From contig NZ_CP022162.1 in assembly GCF_003293595.1 (NCBI RefSeq), forward strand, positions 2,859,432 to 2,923,431: 64,000 nucleotides of DNA. Reading direction: 5' to 3'. Positions 50,076-60,669 of this stretch are shown here, in pieces. How positions within the stretch are numbered: position 1 is the stretch's first letter; the number at the start of each line of letters is the position of its first letter. The DNA is from Microbacterium sp. PM5 (lineage in GTDB: Bacteria > Actinomycetota > Actinomycetes > Actinomycetales > Microbacteriaceae). The position numbers and the translations under genes were made by a program. Under the pieces are notes generated by a model. The model worked only from the letters and a program-made list of their open reading frames with translations, had not been told where the DNA came from and searched no databases.

Positions 50076-51398
50076 TCAGGCGCGGGCGGCCTCGGAGACC
50101 TTGCGCGCGGCGGCGAGGGCCTGCTCGAGGTCGGCCTTCAGATCCTCGACGTTCTCCAGACCCACCGACAGGCGGACCAGGCCCGGCGTGACACCGGTCG
50201 TGAGCTGCTGCTCCGGCGTCAGCTGCGAGTGCGTCGTGGATGCCGGGTGGATGACGAGCGAGCGGACATCGCCGATGTTGGCCAGGTGGCTGAAGAGCTC
50301 GAGCGCGTTGACGAACTCCCGACCGGCCTCCACCCCTCCCTTCAGCTCGAACGACAGCACGGCGCCCACGCCCTTCGGCGCGTAGCGGTTCGCGGCCGCG
50401 TACCAGGGAGAGGTCGGAAGGCCGGAGTAGTTGACCGAGGCGATGTCGTCGTGGTTCTCCAGCCACTCGGCGATCTCCTGCGCGTTCTGCACGTGACGCT
50501 CGATGCGCAGCGACAGGGTCTCGATGCCCTGGATGAGCAGCCAGGCGCTCTGCGGCGAGATGGCGGCGCCGAGGTCTCGCAGCAGCTGCACGCGTGCCTT
50601 GATGACGTACGCCAGGCCGTCGCCGACAGCCTGCGTGTAGACCGCGCCGTGGTAAGAGGGGTCGGGGGTGGTCAGGCCCGGGAAGCGGTCGGCGTGCTCG
50701 GACCACGGGAACGTGCCGCCGTCGACGATGGCGCCGCCGATGACGGTGCCGTGGCCGCCGAGGAACTTGGTGGCCGAGTGCACGACGATGTCGGCGCCGT
50801 GCTCGAACGGGCGGATGAGGTAGGGCGTTGCGATTGTGTTGTCGACGATGAGCGGCACACCGGCCTCGTGGGCGACGTCGGCGACGGTGCGGATGTCGAG
50901 CACGTTGATCTGCGGGTTGCCGATCGTCTCGGCGAAGAACAGCTTCGTGTTGGGGCGGACCGCGCGGCGCCACTCCTCCGGGTCGTCCTGGTTCTCGACG
51001 AACGTGACCTCGATGCCGAGCTTGCCCAGCGTGTACTTGAAGAGGTTGTAGGTGCCGCCGTAGATCGAGCTCGACGACACGAAGTGGTCGCCGGCCTCCG
51101 CGATGTTGAGGATCGCGAATGTCTCCGCCGCCTGGCCCGACGCGACGAGGAGGGCGCCGGTGCCCCCCTCGAGGGCCGCGATGCGCTGTTCGACGACGTC
51201 CTGCGTGGGGTTCTGGATGCGGGTGTAGATGTTGCCGAACTCCGCCAGCGCGAACAGGTTCGCGGCGTGGTCGGCGTTGTCGAACACGTAGGAGGTGGTC
51301 TGGTAGATCGGCGTGGCTCGCGCCTTGGTCACGGGGTCGGGCTGCGCGCCCGCGTGGATCTGCGTGGTCTCGAAGCGCCAGTTCTCGGATGCGGACAT
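50076..51398 (-). CDS. metY: O-acetylhomoserine sulfhydrylase
   Basis: A 440-residue PLP enzyme of the Cys/Met metabolism family that makes homocysteine from O-acetylhomoserine and sulfide. The PLP-lysine is in [18 protein letters not shown]. Other conserved blocks are [25 protein letters not shown] and [17 protein letters not shown] 6 nt before ATG 51398 fixes the start; two further in-frame ATGs upstream are rejected. With metX on the same strand downstream, it forms the acetyl-homoserine direct sulfhydrylation route. No riboswitch was recognised upstream. Confidence 0.96.
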   Translation of the reverse strand: MSASENWRFETTQIHAGAQPDPVTKARATPIYQTTSYVFDNADHAANLFALAEFGNIYTRIQNPTQDVVEQRIAALEGGTGALLVASGQAAETFAILNIAEAGDHFVSSSSIYGGTYNLFKYTLGKLGIEVTFVENQDDPEEWRRAVRPNTKLFFAETIGNPQINVLDIRTVADVAHEAGVPLIVDNTIATPYLIRPFEHGADIVVHSATKFLGGHGTVIGGAIVDGGTFPWSEHADRFPGLTTPDPSYHGAVYTQAVGDGLAYVIKARVQLLRDLGAAISPQSAWLLIQGIETLSLRIERHVQNAQEIAEWLENHDDIASVNYSGLPTSPWYAAANRYAPKGVGAVLSFELKGGVEAGREFVNALELFSHLANIGDVRSLVIHPASTTHSQLTPEQQLTTGVTPGLVRLSVGLENVEDLKADLEQALAAARKVSEAARA

Positions 51399-51463
51399 GT
51401 CGGGCTCCATCGGGTGAATCGGAAGTGGTGGGGAGCCGGGGTCGGATGCCGCGGCCATCACCG

Positions 51464-51492
51464 ACAGTAGAGTTCGCGCCGGTTGTCAACAA
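51464..51492 (-). promoter_or_regulatory. Candidate metY promoter
   Basis: On the minus strand, TTGTTG (51487-51492), a 17-bp spacer and TACTGT (51464-51469). A perfect TTGACA overlaps at 51484-51489 but leaves only 14 bp to the same -10. The leader would be about 60 nt. Confidence 0.5.
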
Positions 51493-51561
51493 CGGTCGGG
51501 AAATGTGACGTAATGAACGCACTCGCCTCGGCATCCGACTGCCGTGACGTAGCGTGGGGGC

Positions 51562-52365
51562 ATGACTTCGCCGCAGGAGAGTTCTCAGGACCATCGTCGT
51601 CGCGCCGTGGTGACGGGAGCCAGCTCCGGCATCGGCGCGGCGACCGTCCGTGCCCTGCGGGCGTCGGGCTGGGACGTGGTGGGCGTGGCTCGCCGCGCGG
51701 AGCGGCTGGTCGCGCTGGATCGCGAAACCGGGTCGGCATCGTTCGCCGCCGACCTGTCGAACGAGGCCGACGTGGCGGCGCTGGCCGAGCACCTGGCGCG
51801 CACCGGGGCGGTGCACGCCCTCGTGCACGTCGCCGGCGGCGCGCGGGGCACCGACCGGGTCGAAGACGGCGACCCGGCGGACTGGCGCTGGATGTTCGAG
51901 GCGAACGTGCTGTCGGCGCAGCTGGTCACGGCGGCCCTGCTGCCGTTGCTGCGGGCAGGGATCGACGACGGCGGTCACGCCGACACGCTGTATGTCACCT
52001 CGACCGCGGCGCAGACGGCGTATCCCGGAGGAGCCGGCTACAACGCGGCGAAGGCGGGCGAGGCGATGCTCGTGCACGCCCTGCGTCTGGAGCTGAACGG
52101 CGAGCCGATCCGCGTGACCGAGGTCGCGCCGGGCATGGTCTACACCGAGGAGTTCACCCTCAACCGACTGGGCGGCGACCGCGCCACGGCTGAGAAGGTC
52201 TACGAGGGCGTCGAGCACCCGCTCACCGCGGACGATGTCGCGGATGTCATCGCGTACGCCCTTCAAGCTCCCGGCCACGTCAACCTCGACCTGGTGACGA
52301 TGCGCCCGGTCGCCCAGTCCGCGCAGCACCTGCTCGCGCGCGGTCGCCTCCGCCCGCGCGCCTGA
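51562..52365 (+). CDS. Short-chain dehydrogenase/reductase
   Basis: A 267-residue classical SDR. The cofactor motif TGASSGIG is at 18-25, and the catalytic residues are S147, Y160 and K164 (YNAAK). Basic residues after the second strand (ARRAERL) suggest NADPH. Substrate unknown; the sequence resembles the YdfG-like dehydrogenases of actinobacteria. A TAGCGT box at 51550-51555 ends 6 nt before the ATG, so it is probably leaderless. Divergent from metY and convergent with the MFS gene that follows. Confidence 0.92.
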   Translation: MTSPQESSQDHRRRAVVTGASSGIGAATVRALRASGWDVVGVARRAERLVALDRETGSASFAADLSNEADVAALAEHLARTGAVHALVHVAGGARGTDRVEDGDPADWRWMFEANVLSAQLVTAALLPLLRAGIDDGGHADTLYVTSTAAQTAYPGGAGYNAAKAGEAMLVHALRLELNGEPIRVTEVAPGMVYTEEFTLNRLGGDRATAEKVYEGVEHPLTADDVADVIAYALQAPGHVNLDLVTMRPVAQSAQHLLARGRLRPRA

Positions 52366-52388
52366 CCCCGCGGAAGAGGCCGGCGGCA

Positions 52389-53891
52389 TCAGGACGCGGG
52401 GGCGTCGGCGAACGCGACCTTCGGAACGAACACGAGCAGCAGGGCGGCGAGGAATCCGCCGCCGGCGCAGATCGCCCACACCGTCAGGTAGCCACCGAGG
52501 GAAGCCGCGGTCTGGCTGGCCACGGCGCCGGCGCCGGCCGCGAGCACCACGCCGAACACGGCTGAGGAGAACGACCCGCCGATCGTCTTGGTCGTGTTGG
52601 TCAGTGCCGTCGCGATGCCGGTCTGCCCGCGCGGGGCGGCGGCGGCCGCGGCGGCGGGAAGCGCACCGACCAGCGCGCCGCAGCCGAGCCCGGCGATCGA
52701 GAGGTTGAGCAGCACCTGCCACAGCTCCACGTGGAACGGCAGGAAGAGCAGATAGCCGATACCCACGAGCAGGGATGCCGCGATCAGTACGACCCGTGGG
52801 CTCGCCCGCCGCGAGGTCACGGCGAACAGCACGGCGCCCACGATGAGTGAGACGAGGTAGACCCCGATGATGTTCGAGCGCTCCGTGGCATCCAACCCGA
52901 GCCCGTAGCCGAGCGAGGGATCGGTGCCGGCGTACGTCGACAACGGTCCCTGCGCGCCGAGCAGGCTGATCCCGATGAGGAAGGCCGTCGCCTGCACCGG
53001 CCACATCTCGGGTCGGCGCAGCACCCGGATGTCCACCGCCGGGTCGTCCTGGCGTAGTTCGAAGCGCACGAACCACACGAACACCGCGACCCCGGCCAGC
53101 AGCAGGGCAACGACCCAGATCCAGGCGGTGGCGCCGAGCGCCAGCTCACCGATCATCCGCATCCAGGCCAGACCGCCCGTCACGAGCAGCAGTGCCCACG
53201 CGAGGAGCACGAAGCCCCTCGTGTCGAGGCGTCGTCCACCCTCCGGGGCGGATTCGGGAACACCGATCCAGATGACGAGTGCGACGAGCGTCACGGCGAT
53301 CGCCGGCACGATGAGCGTCGCGGTGAGGTTCTGGCCGCTTGCGGCGAAGATCCGTCCGGCGGCGAGAGCGCCGACGATCGCGCCGACCTCCAGCCCGACG
53401 ACCAGCAGACCCGCCGCGCGGCGGGTCGTCGACACTCCGCGCTGCTGCACCCGGCCGCGCTCGAAGATGAGGGCGATCTCCAACGGCAGCCAGACGACGT
53501 AGAAGCCCTGCAACGCCCAGGCGACCAGAAAGCTCCAGAACGAGGTCGCGAACGCCAGCCACCACGTCGCCCCGGCCGTGAGGACCGCGGCGATCAGCAG
53601 GATGCGCTTGTGGCCGTACATGTCGCCGAGTTTCGCGAGCACCGGGACGACGAGCGCCGACAGCAGCAGCTGCGCCGCCTCGAACCAGTTGACGTCCGAG
53701 TCGTGGATGCCGAGGGAGACGACGATGTCGCTGAACAGCGGCACGTAGTACCCCTGCAGGATGCCGCTGACGATCTCGACCAGGATGAACCATCCGATGA
53801 GGCCGGCGGTGATGCCGAGGCCCCGGGGAAGGCGGTCCGAGCGGGTGCGGGGGCTCTTCGCCGTCGAGGAGCCTGCGGAGGAGGAGGTCAC
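52389..53891 (-). CDS. MFS transporter, 14-span DHA2-like
   Basis: A 500-residue major facilitator with about 14 predicted spans. The central loop carries the RRAGLLVVGLEVGAIVGAL region and the fold has the DHA2 style. Actinobacterial relatives are annotated as drug efflux; the substrate cannot be told. The GTG at 53891 is chosen because TAGAGT (minus, 53899-53904) ends 7 nt before it, while GTG codons 3 and 6 residues further upstream overlap that box. It is divergent from the phosphoribosyltransferase gene, with 60 bp between the starts. Confidence 0.88.
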   Translation of the reverse strand: MTSSSAGSSTAKSPRTRSDRLPRGLGITAGLIGWFILVEIVSGILQGYYVPLFSDIVVSLGIHDSDVNWFEAAQLLLSALVVPVLAKLGDMYGHKRILLIAAVLTAGATWWLAFATSFWSFLVAWALQGFYVVWLPLEIALIFERGRVQQRGVSTTRRAAGLLVVGLEVGAIVGALAAGRIFAASGQNLTATLIVPAIAVTLVALVIWIGVPESAPEGGRRLDTRGFVLLAWALLLVTGGLAWMRMIGELALGATAWIWVVALLLAGVAVFVWFVRFELRQDDPAVDIRVLRRPEMWPVQATAFLIGISLLGAQGPLSTYAGTDPSLGYGLGLDATERSNIIGVYLVSLIVGAVLFAVTSRRASPRVVLIAASLLVGIGYLLFLPFHVELWQVLLNLSIAGLGCGALVGALPAAAAAAAPRGQTGIATALTNTTKTIGGSFSSAVFGVVLAAGAGAVASQTAASLGGYLTVWAICAGGGFLAALLLVFVPKVAFADAPAS

Positions 53892-53898
53892 GGCGTTC

Positions 53899-53904
53899 AC
53901 TCTA
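53899..53904 (-). promoter_or_regulatory. Leaderless -10 box that sets the MFS start
   Basis: TAGAGT on the minus strand ends 7 nt before GTG 53891. The earlier in-frame GTG at 53909 lies upstream of the box and the GTG at 53900 inside it, so neither would be on the transcript. Confidence 0.55.
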
Positions 53905-53951
53905 GCCACGCGTGTGTGTCGCGCACCGCAGCGGCGCCTAGGCTGAATGCC

Positions 53952-54452
53952 GTGACGAGCGAGCGCGAAGTACTGACATGGGACGGTTTCGGCGAGGCGA
54001 CCCGGGCGCTGTCCCGATCGATCGTGGCGGACGGGTTCGTTCCCGACGTCGTGGTGGCGATCGCCCGCGGGGGTCTGCTGCCCGCCGGCGCGATCGCCTA
54101 CGGCCTGGGCGTCAAGAGCTGCGGTGCCCTGAACGTGGAGTTCTACACCGGCATCGGCACCGTGCTGGAGGCTCCGGCACTCCTTCCCCCCGACCTCGAC
54201 CTCGGCTACCTTCCCGGCAAGCGCGTCCTGCTCGTCGACGACGTCGCCGACAGCGGTCGCACACTCGCCCTCGCGGTGAAGATGCTGCGCGACGCCGATG
54301 CCGACGTGCGATCGGTGTGCATCTACACGAAGCCCGGCAGTGTCGCCCAGCCCGACTTCTCCTGGCGCGAGACCGACCGTTGGATCGATTTCCCCTGGTC
54401 GGCAGCCGGTTCTGTGATCGAGGAGGATGCGGGCGCGGAGGCGAGCGCCTGA
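53952..54452 (+). CDS. Phosphoribosyltransferase, type I fold
   Basis: A 166-residue phosphoribosyltransferase. The PRPP-loop is [15 protein letters not shown] (about 94-108). The N-terminal hood starts with [14 protein letters not shown]. The sequence is close to the xanthine/hypoxanthine-type small PRTases, but the base it uses is not certain. A TAGGCT box at 53939-53944 ends 7 nt before the GTG start. The stop TGA shares a base with the ung ATG at 54452, so the two are coupled. Confidence 0.88.
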   Translation: MTSEREVLTWDGFGEATRALSRSIVADGFVPDVVVAIARGGLLPAGAIAYGLGVKSCGALNVEFYTGIGTVLEAPALLPPDLDLGYLPGKRVLLVDDVADSGRTLALAVKMLRDADADVRSVCIYTKPGSVAQPDFSWRETDRWIDFPWSAAGSVIEEDAGAEASA

Positions 54453-55141
54453 TGGCGATGGCCCTCGACGAGCTGGCCGATGCCGGACTCATCGACGCCG
54501 ATTGGGCGCACGCGCTCGCTCCGGTGGCGCCCGACATCGCGGCGCTCGGCGAACGCCTGCGCGCCGAGACCGCGGCAGGGCGGCCGTATCTCCCCGCGGG
54601 CGACAAGGTGCTCCGCGCCTTCGCGAGACCGCTCGCGGACGTCAAGGTCCTCATCGTCGGGCAGGACCCCTACCCGACCCCGGGCCACCCGATCGGGCTC
54701 TCGTTCGCCGTGGACGCGCACGTGAGGCCCCTGCCGCGAAGCCTCGCCAACATCTACCAGGAGCTGGAAACCGACCTCGGCATCGCACGGGCACCGCACG
54801 GCGACCTCTCCGCATGGAGCGACCAGGGCGTCATGCTGCTCAACCGCGTGCTGACGGTGGCCCCCGGCGCCCCCGCATCGCACCGCGGGTGGGGATGGGA
54901 GAAGGTCACGGAACACGCCATTCGCACCCTCGTCGCCCGCGACCGACCGCTCGTCTCGGTGCTCTGGGGGCGGGATGCCGCGAACCTGCGGCCCCTTCTC
55001 GCGGGGACCCCGACCGTGGAGTCCGCCCACCCTTCGCCGCTGTCGGCCAGTCGGGGCTTCTTCGGCTCGCGTCCCTTCTCGCGTGTCAATGAGCTGCTCG
55101 TCCAGCAGGGTGCGACGCCGGTCGACTGGCGTTTAGGCTGA
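54452..55141 (+). CDS. ung: Uracil-DNA glycosylase
   Basis: A 229-residue family 1 uracil-DNA glycosylase that removes uracil from DNA in base excision repair. The water-activating loop is [11 protein letters not shown] with catalytic D72; the DNA-intercalating loop is [13 protein letters not shown]. The Pro-Thr-Pro insertion after GQDPYP is usual for actinobacterial Ung. The start is fixed by the one-base overlap with the phosphoribosyltransferase stop. High-GC genomes suffer frequent cytosine deamination, which fits a dedicated repair gene. Confidence 0.96.
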   Translation: MAMALDELADAGLIDADWAHALAPVAPDIAALGERLRAETAAGRPYLPAGDKVLRAFARPLADVKVLIVGQDPYPTPGHPIGLSFAVDAHVRPLPRSLANIYQELETDLGIARAPHGDLSAWSDQGVMLLNRVLTVAPGAPASHRGWGWEKVTEHAIRTLVARDRPLVSVLWGRDAANLRPLLAGTPTVESAHPSPLSASRGFFGSRPFSRVNELLVQQGATPVDWRLG

Positions 55142-55146
55142 GCGAC

Positions 55147-55776
55147 ATGCTGGAGGAGGAGTACGACAAGAGTCGGCGGCGGCTGCCCGTGCACCTGCGC
55201 CGCAGCGAGCAGGAGCGCCCCTTCTCCTACGAGATCCGGCCCGTGCGGGACGGCGATATTCCGGACATCCGCGAGATCTACAACTACTACGTCACCAACT
55301 CGGTGGTGACCTTCGACGAGAAGAAGTGGTCGCTCGCCCAGTGGCGCGAGAAGCTCGAGCATCTCTCCAAGCTCGGCATGCCGTTCCTCGTGGCGCAGTC
55401 GCCCAGCGGGCAGATCCTCGGCTATGCACTCGTGCAGCCGATGTCGGCCAAGTCAGCGTACCGCTACAGCGTGGAGAACTCGATCTACCTCGGCCAGGCG
55501 GCGACGGGAAAGGGCCTCGGCCGCGCGCTCCTGGAGGCGCTGATCGCGGCCAGTGAGGCGGCCGGCATCCATCAGATGGTCGCGGTGATCAGCGACAAGG
55601 GGGCCGAGTCCTCCATCGCCCTGCACGAGAAGCTCGGCTTCGTCGAGGTCGGACGCATGGGACGCGTCGGCTTCAAGTTCGGCCGCTGGCTCGGCACGAT
55701 CTACCTGCAGAAGCAGCTGTCGCCGGTGAAGAAGAAGCGCTCGCTGTTCTCGCGCTCGGAGCGCTCAGAGGGGTGA
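55147..55776 (+). CDS. GNAT N-acetyltransferase, phosphinothricin-acetyltransferase-like
   Basis: A 209-residue GNAT enzyme. The acetyl-CoA motif is QAATGKGLGRALLEALI, and the C-terminal strand HEKLGFVEVGRMGRVGFKFG and end WLGTIYLQKQL follow the Pat/Bar/YncA group, which acetylates phosphinothricin or amino acid analogues. The N-terminal 30 residues are extra. A TAGGCT box at 55134-55139 ends 7 nt before the ATG, although the gene sits only 5 bp after ung. It ends convergently and overlaps the emfourin gene by 12 bp. Confidence 0.9.
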   Translation: MLEEEYDKSRRRLPVHLRRSEQERPFSYEIRPVRDGDIPDIREIYNYYVTNSVVTFDEKKWSLAQWREKLEHLSKLGMPFLVAQSPSGQILGYALVQPMSAKSAYRYSVENSIYLGQAATGKGLGRALLEALIAASEAAGIHQMVAVISDKGAESSIALHEKLGFVEVGRMGRVGFKFGRWLGTIYLQKQLSPVKKKRSLFSRSERSEG

Positions 55777-56142
55777 GGGCGCGGCGTCGCGGACCGCGTC
55801 GATCAAGGTGCGCCAGGCGCCCTCGGCGTCCGCCTCGCTGACGATCGCACGGTGGGAACGACCGTCGACGTGAGCTTCGATGGTCCAGGTGAATCGGTCG
55901 GCGCCCTGCGCGGTGGGGGCAGCGGCCGAGCCCGGGAGATGATCGCCCCTGTCCTCGGCATCCCAGGGGCAACGTTCCACGAGCTGCTTCCAGCGCGCAC
56001 TCTCGTGGGGAGGTGCCGAGAGGTGCCAGCGGCGCGTGAATCCCGCGACGCCGCCGGAGCGGACCATGCTCACGGTCAGGGCGTGCGCATCGGCGTCATT
56101 CGCGGTCTCCGGCAGATCGCGCGGATCGGGATGGTTCGTCAC
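55765..56142 (-). CDS. Emfourin-type inhibitor of M4 metallopeptidases
   Basis: A 125-residue protein. The central part (about 25-120) follows the emfourin/protealysin inhibitor pattern (SMVRSGGVAGFTRRWHLSA, DRFTWTIEAHVDG, AWRTLIDAVR). The N-terminal 25 residues are a low-similarity extension and could be omitted if translation began at M26 (ATG 56067). Emfourin inhibits the peptidase encoded in the same operon, so it likely protects the cell. It starts inside the 3' end of the peptidase gene, overlapping it by 47 bp in another frame. Confidence 0.85.
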   Translation of the reverse strand: MTNHPDPRDLPETANDADAHALTVSMVRSGGVAGFTRRWHLSAPPHESARWKQLVERCPWDAEDRGDHLPGSAAAPTAQGADRFTWTIEAHVDGRSHRAIVSEADAEGAWRTLIDAVRDAAPSPL

Positions 56143-57196
56143 GGCCGGTCACACCGACGGCGTTCCACGCGGTGCGGACGGCGTCGGCTTCCTCCGATCT
56201 CTCACCGTACTCCCGCTGCGCGACCGCCGTGGTCGCCGCCGCGAACGCCGAGAAATCCGCCGTCGGCGGCACGGCGCCCTGCGTCACCGTGAGGTACCAG
56301 ATGCGGCCCGCTCGTTCCCACGCGTGACCGCCGAGCGCGGTGGCGACGAGGTGGAAGGCCTTGTTCGGGATGCCGGAGTTGATGTGCACGCCGCCGTTGT
56401 CCTCGCTCGTGCGGACGTAGTCGCGCATGTGGGCGGGCTGCGGGTCTTTGCCGAGAACATCGTCGTCGTAGGCCGTGCCGGGTGCCTTCATCGAGCGCAG
56501 CGCCACGCCCTGAACGGCGTCGGTGAAGATGCCGGCCCCGATCAGCCACGACGCCTCCGCGGCGCTCTCACCGGCGCGATGCTGCTCTGTCAGCGCGCCG
56601 AAGACGTCGGCGACGGATTCGTTGAGCGCTCCCGACTGTCCCTGGTACTCGAGACCGCCGCCGTGCTCGATCACGCCGTGGCCGAGCTCGTGCCCGATGA
56701 CGCTGATCGAAGAGGTGAAGCCCCGGAACACCTCACCGTCGCCGTCGCCGAAGACCATCCGCTCGCCGTTCCAGAACGCGTTGTCATAGCGGTCGCCGTA
56801 GTGCACGCTCGCCGCGAGGGTTCCGCCGGCGCCGTCGATCGAGCGGCGTGCGAACGCGTCCCAGAACAGCTCGAAGCTCGCGCCCAGCCCCTCGAAGGCC
56901 TCGTTCACGGCGACGTCGGCGACGGCCGGGTCGTCTTCGCCGCGCACGCGCACGCCGGGAAGCGTTTCGCGGTGCTGCGCGTCGGAGATCACGCGGTCGG
57001 GCGCCGGCTCTCCCTGCAGGATGAGGGCGTCGCCGTCGACCGACAGATCGAGCCGTGCCCGACCGCGCGCGGGCGCTGGGTGGGAGGGCCGTGCGATCGC
57101 CAGGGTCGCGCGGGCGGCCTCTGCGGCGTTCGCGAGGTGCGGCGCGTCGGTGGCGGCCAGGCGAGACAGCAGGTACGGCGGAACGATGGCGAACAT
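56096..57196 (-). CDS. M4 family metallopeptidase, protealysin-like
   Basis: A 366-residue protealysin/thermolysin-type peptidase. The short propeptide (about 1-50) keeps the PPYLL motif (6-10) of protealysin precursors. Zinc ligands are H169 and H173 (HELGH) and E193 (NESVADVFG), with catalytic E170 and the active-site H271 ([13 protein letters not shown]). There is no N-terminal signal peptide, as in protealysin, so the export route is unclear. A TAGGGT box (minus, 57203-57208) ends 6 nt before the ATG. Paired with the emfourin gene downstream. Confidence 0.94.
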   Translation of the reverse strand: MFAIVPPYLLSRLAATDAPHLANAAEAARATLAIARPSHPAPARGRARLDLSVDGDALILQGEPAPDRVISDAQHRETLPGVRVRGEDDPAVADVAVNEAFEGLGASFELFWDAFARRSIDGAGGTLAASVHYGDRYDNAFWNGERMVFGDGDGEVFRGFTSSISVIGHELGHGVIEHGGGLEYQGQSGALNESVADVFGALTEQHRAGESAAEASWLIGAGIFTDAVQGVALRSMKAPGTAYDDDVLGKDPQPAHMRDYVRTSEDNGGVHINSGIPNKAFHLVATALGGHAWERAGRIWYLTVTQGAVPPTADFSAFAAATTAVAQREYGERSEEADAVRTAWNAVGVTGRDEPSRSARSAGDRE

Positions 57197-57258
57197 GGCG
57201 TCACCCTACGCCCGGCATCCGACGTGCGCGCCTGTCCGATGCCTCGCCCACGCAACGA

Positions 57259-58058
<800 letters not shown>

Positions 58059-58062
<4 letters not shown>

Positions 58063-58847
58063 GCCGCACCCCCCGGTCGCCACAGTGTCGCGGTGGCATC
58101 GCGCAGCAACCCCTGGGTCACCGGTGATGCCGGCGCGGTCAGCAGACGCGAGAGCGGACCGTGCTCGACCACGCGCCCGTGTTCGAGTACGACGGCGTGC
58201 GTGGCGATCTGGGAGAGCACCGCCAGGTCGTGCGTGATGAACACCAGCGACATGCCGTCCCTCGCGACGAGGCCGGCGAGCAGCTCGAGCACCTCGGCCT
58301 GGATGGTGACGTCGAGCGCCGTCGTCGGCTCGTCCGCGATCAGCAGGCGAGGACGGCAGGCGAGGGCCATGGCGATGGCCACCCTCTGGCGCTGACCGCC
58401 GGAGAGCTGGTGCGGGTAGCGACGGACGATCTGGGCGGGTTCGGGAAGCCGAACCCGCTCGGCCTCTGCGATGGCGCGGGCCGCGGCATCCCTGCGTCCG
58501 AGGCCCTCGTGGATGCGCACGGACTCGGCGATCTGGCGGCCGACGGTGCGGATCGGATTGAGGGCGGTGCGCGGCTCCTGGAAGACGATGCCGATCTCAT
58601 CGCCGCGCAGTCGGGCGAGCTCGCGGTCGGGCAGACCGATCAGCTCGCGCTCGTTCCATCGGATGCTGCCCGTGGCCGTGGCGGCATCCGGCAGCAGGCC
58701 GAGGATCGCGAGGGCGGTGAGTGACTTGCCCGACCCCGACTCTCCGATCAGGCCCACGCGCGCGCCGTCGGGGACGTCGAAGGAGATGTCGTCCACGACG
58801 CGGCGACCGTCGATCTCGATCGACAGATTGCGCACCACCAGGCTCAC
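58059..58847 (-). CDS. Oligopeptide/nickel-type ABC transporter ATP-binding protein, DppD-like
   Basis: A 262-residue ABC ATPase, partner of the DppF-like subunit. Walker A is GESGSGKSL, the signature [13 protein letters not shown] and Walker [13 protein letters not shown]. The GTG start at 58847 overlaps the permease stop by GTGA. It is shorter at the C terminus than many DppD proteins, which often carry an oligopeptide/dipeptide transporter C-terminal extension with cysteines; none is seen here. Confidence 0.93.
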
Positions 58848-59722
58848 GAGATCACCGCCGTCGTGTGGGTCTGCGCCGCCGTGCGCCGGCGCGTGAGAGT
58901 GGGGTCGGTCGCTTCGCGCAGTGCGTCCCCGAGGAGGTTGAGCCCCAGCACCGTGATCGTGATCGCCAGTCCCGGCCAGACGACGCTGAGCGGGTGCACG
59001 GAGATGTACTGCTGCAGATCCTTCAGCAGCAGCCCCCAGCTGGGCTCGGTGAGTGGGGCGCCGAAGCCGAGGTAGCTGAGCCCGGCCTCGGCGAGCACGG
59101 CGACGGCCATGCCCCACGACAGCTGCACGATGAAGACCGGCGCGACGTTCGGCAGCAGGTGGCGGTACAGGTTCTGGAACGGGGTGAGGCCGGCGGCGCG
59201 ACCGGCGAGCACGAAGTCGCTGTGCAGCACGCGGCGGAGTTCCGGGCGCGTCACCCGCGCGATGTTGACGCCGAAGCCGATGCCGACCGAGACGATCACC
59301 ACCCACAGCGAACCACCCCACACCGACGAGATCATCATGGCGATCAGAAGAACGGGGAACGCGATGAGGATGTCGACGAGCACGGCGACGCTCTCGCGCA
59401 GCCACCGCGCGGTGAGTGCGCCGAGGGCCGCGAGGACGACACCGATCACCGTCGCCACGAGACCGGCGCCGAGCGCCACCCAGACCGTCGTGCGAGCTCC
59501 GGCCATCAGCAGGCTCAGGATGTCGCGGCCCGCGCCGTCCGTGCCGAGCAGATGCGGCCACCCCGGCAGAGCCCACCGGCCGTCGACGTCGACCGCCTGC
59601 GGATCGAACGGCAACCAGAACCGTGCGACGAGTGCGACGACGCCGATCGTCAGCACGACGAGGAGACCGAAGCGTCCCGTCGACAGCGCCCACAGCCGAC
59701 GCAGCCAGGCGAACCTGCTCAT
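58844..59722 (-). CDS. ABC transporter permease, DppC-like
   Basis: A 292-residue permease with about six predicted spans. The binding-protein-dependent transport motif is in the loop GRAAGLTPFQNLYRHLLPNV. The N-terminal region GTDGAGRDILSLLMAGARTT marks it as the C-type subunit, which has the periplasmic GTD segment. It overlaps its neighbours by ATGA (upstream) and GTGA (downstream). Confidence 0.94.
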   Translation of the reverse strand: MSRFAWLRRLWALSTGRFGLLVVLTIGVVALVARFWLPFDPQAVDVDGRWALPGWPHLLGTDGAGRDILSLLMAGARTTVWVALGAGLVATVIGVVLAALGALTARWLRESVAVLVDILIAFPVLLIAMMISSVWGGSLWVVIVSVGIGFGVNIARVTRPELRRVLHSDFVLAGRAAGLTPFQNLYRHLLPNVAPVFIVQLSWGMAVAVLAEAGLSYLGFGAPLTEPSWGLLLKDLQQYISVHPLSVVWPGLAITITVLGLNLLGDALREATDPTLTRRRTAAQTHTTAVIS

Positions 59723-60669
59723 TCCGCCTCCCGCTGCCGAGGGTCGATCAGCCGGTGGACGAGGTCGACGGCGAAGCCGACGACGAGCACGAACCCGGTG
59801 AGCGCGAGCAGTTCGCCCTGAACCTTGAGCAGGTCACGCTTGCCGACGTCCTCCACGAGCATGCGTCCGATGCCGGGCAGGCTGAACAGCTGCTCGATGA
59901 CGACGGCGCCGACGATGATGCCGGCCACCTGCAGCCCCAGAACCGTGATGATCGACAGACCCACCGTGGGAAGTCCGTGCCGGATGAGGGCCTGCGTGCG
60001 GGTGAGCCCTTTCGCCGCCGCGGTGCGGACGAAGTCCTCTCCCGTCGCCTGGAGGGTCGCCGAACGGACGAACCGCATGAGCATCGCACCCTCGACGACG
60101 CCGATCGTGATCGCCGGCAGCAGCAGCGCCCGCACGGCGGATGCCGGGTCGCTCCACCCCGCGCGGGGAAAGCCCTGGGCGGGCAGCCACCCGAGCCAGA
60201 CGGCGAACACCAGCACCAGCATCATGCCGGCCCACACCACGGGGACCGCGGCCACGGCCTGGGCGCCGACGGAGAGGGCGGTGCCGTCGGGACGGCCGCG
60301 GCGAACGGCGGAGAGCACTCCGAACGGCAGTGCGATCAGCAGCGCAACGGTCATCGCCATGAGCCCGAGTGGAATCGTCACCTGCGCCTTCTCGGCGAGC
60401 TGCCCCGCCACGGGGGCGCCCGTCAGCAGCGACTGGCCGAGATCTCCGCGAACCACGCCGGCGATCCAGCTCAGGTACTGCACCGCGATGGGCTCGCCAA
60501 GGCCCAGGCGCTCACGGATCGCGTCGACCTGCGCGGGGCTCGCGTCGATCCCGGCGATGAGCTGAGCGACATCGCCGGGAAGGACCCGGAGCGTCAGGAA
60601 GATCAGCGCACTGGCGACGAACAGGCCGAGCAGCAGCAGGGCCAGTCGCGTCAGCGCGTAACGGATCAC
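59719..60669 (-). CDS. ABC transporter permease, DppB-like
   Basis: A 316-residue permease with about six spans. It starts MIRYALTRLALLLLGLFVAS and carries the B-type motif (AAAKGLTRTQALIRHGLP). The hydrophobic segments GIIVGAVVIEQLFSLPGIG and following match DppB/NikB. ATGA overlaps join it to the binding-protein gene before it and the DppC-like gene after it, so the operon is tightly coupled. Confidence 0.94.
   Translation of the reverse strand: MIRYALTRLALLLLGLFVASALIFLTLRVLPGDVAQLIAGIDASPAQVDAIRERLGLGEPIAVQYLSWIAGVVRGDLGQSLLTGAPVAGQLAEKAQVTIPLGLMAMTVALLIALPFGVLSAVRRGRPDGTALSVGAQAVAAVPVVWAGMMLVLVFAVWLGWLPAQGFPRAGWSDPASAVRALLLPAITIGVVEGAMLMRFVRSATLQATGEDFVRTAAAKGLTRTQALIRHGLPTVGLSIITVLGLQVAGIIVGAVVIEQLFSLPGIGRMLVEDVGKRDLLKVQGELLALTGFVLVVGFAVDLVHRLIDPRQREAE

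Noticed and set aside
51399..51561. SAM-type riboswitch upstream of metY
   Set aside because: No conserved riboswitch core or terminator/antiterminator pair could be recognised in the leader.
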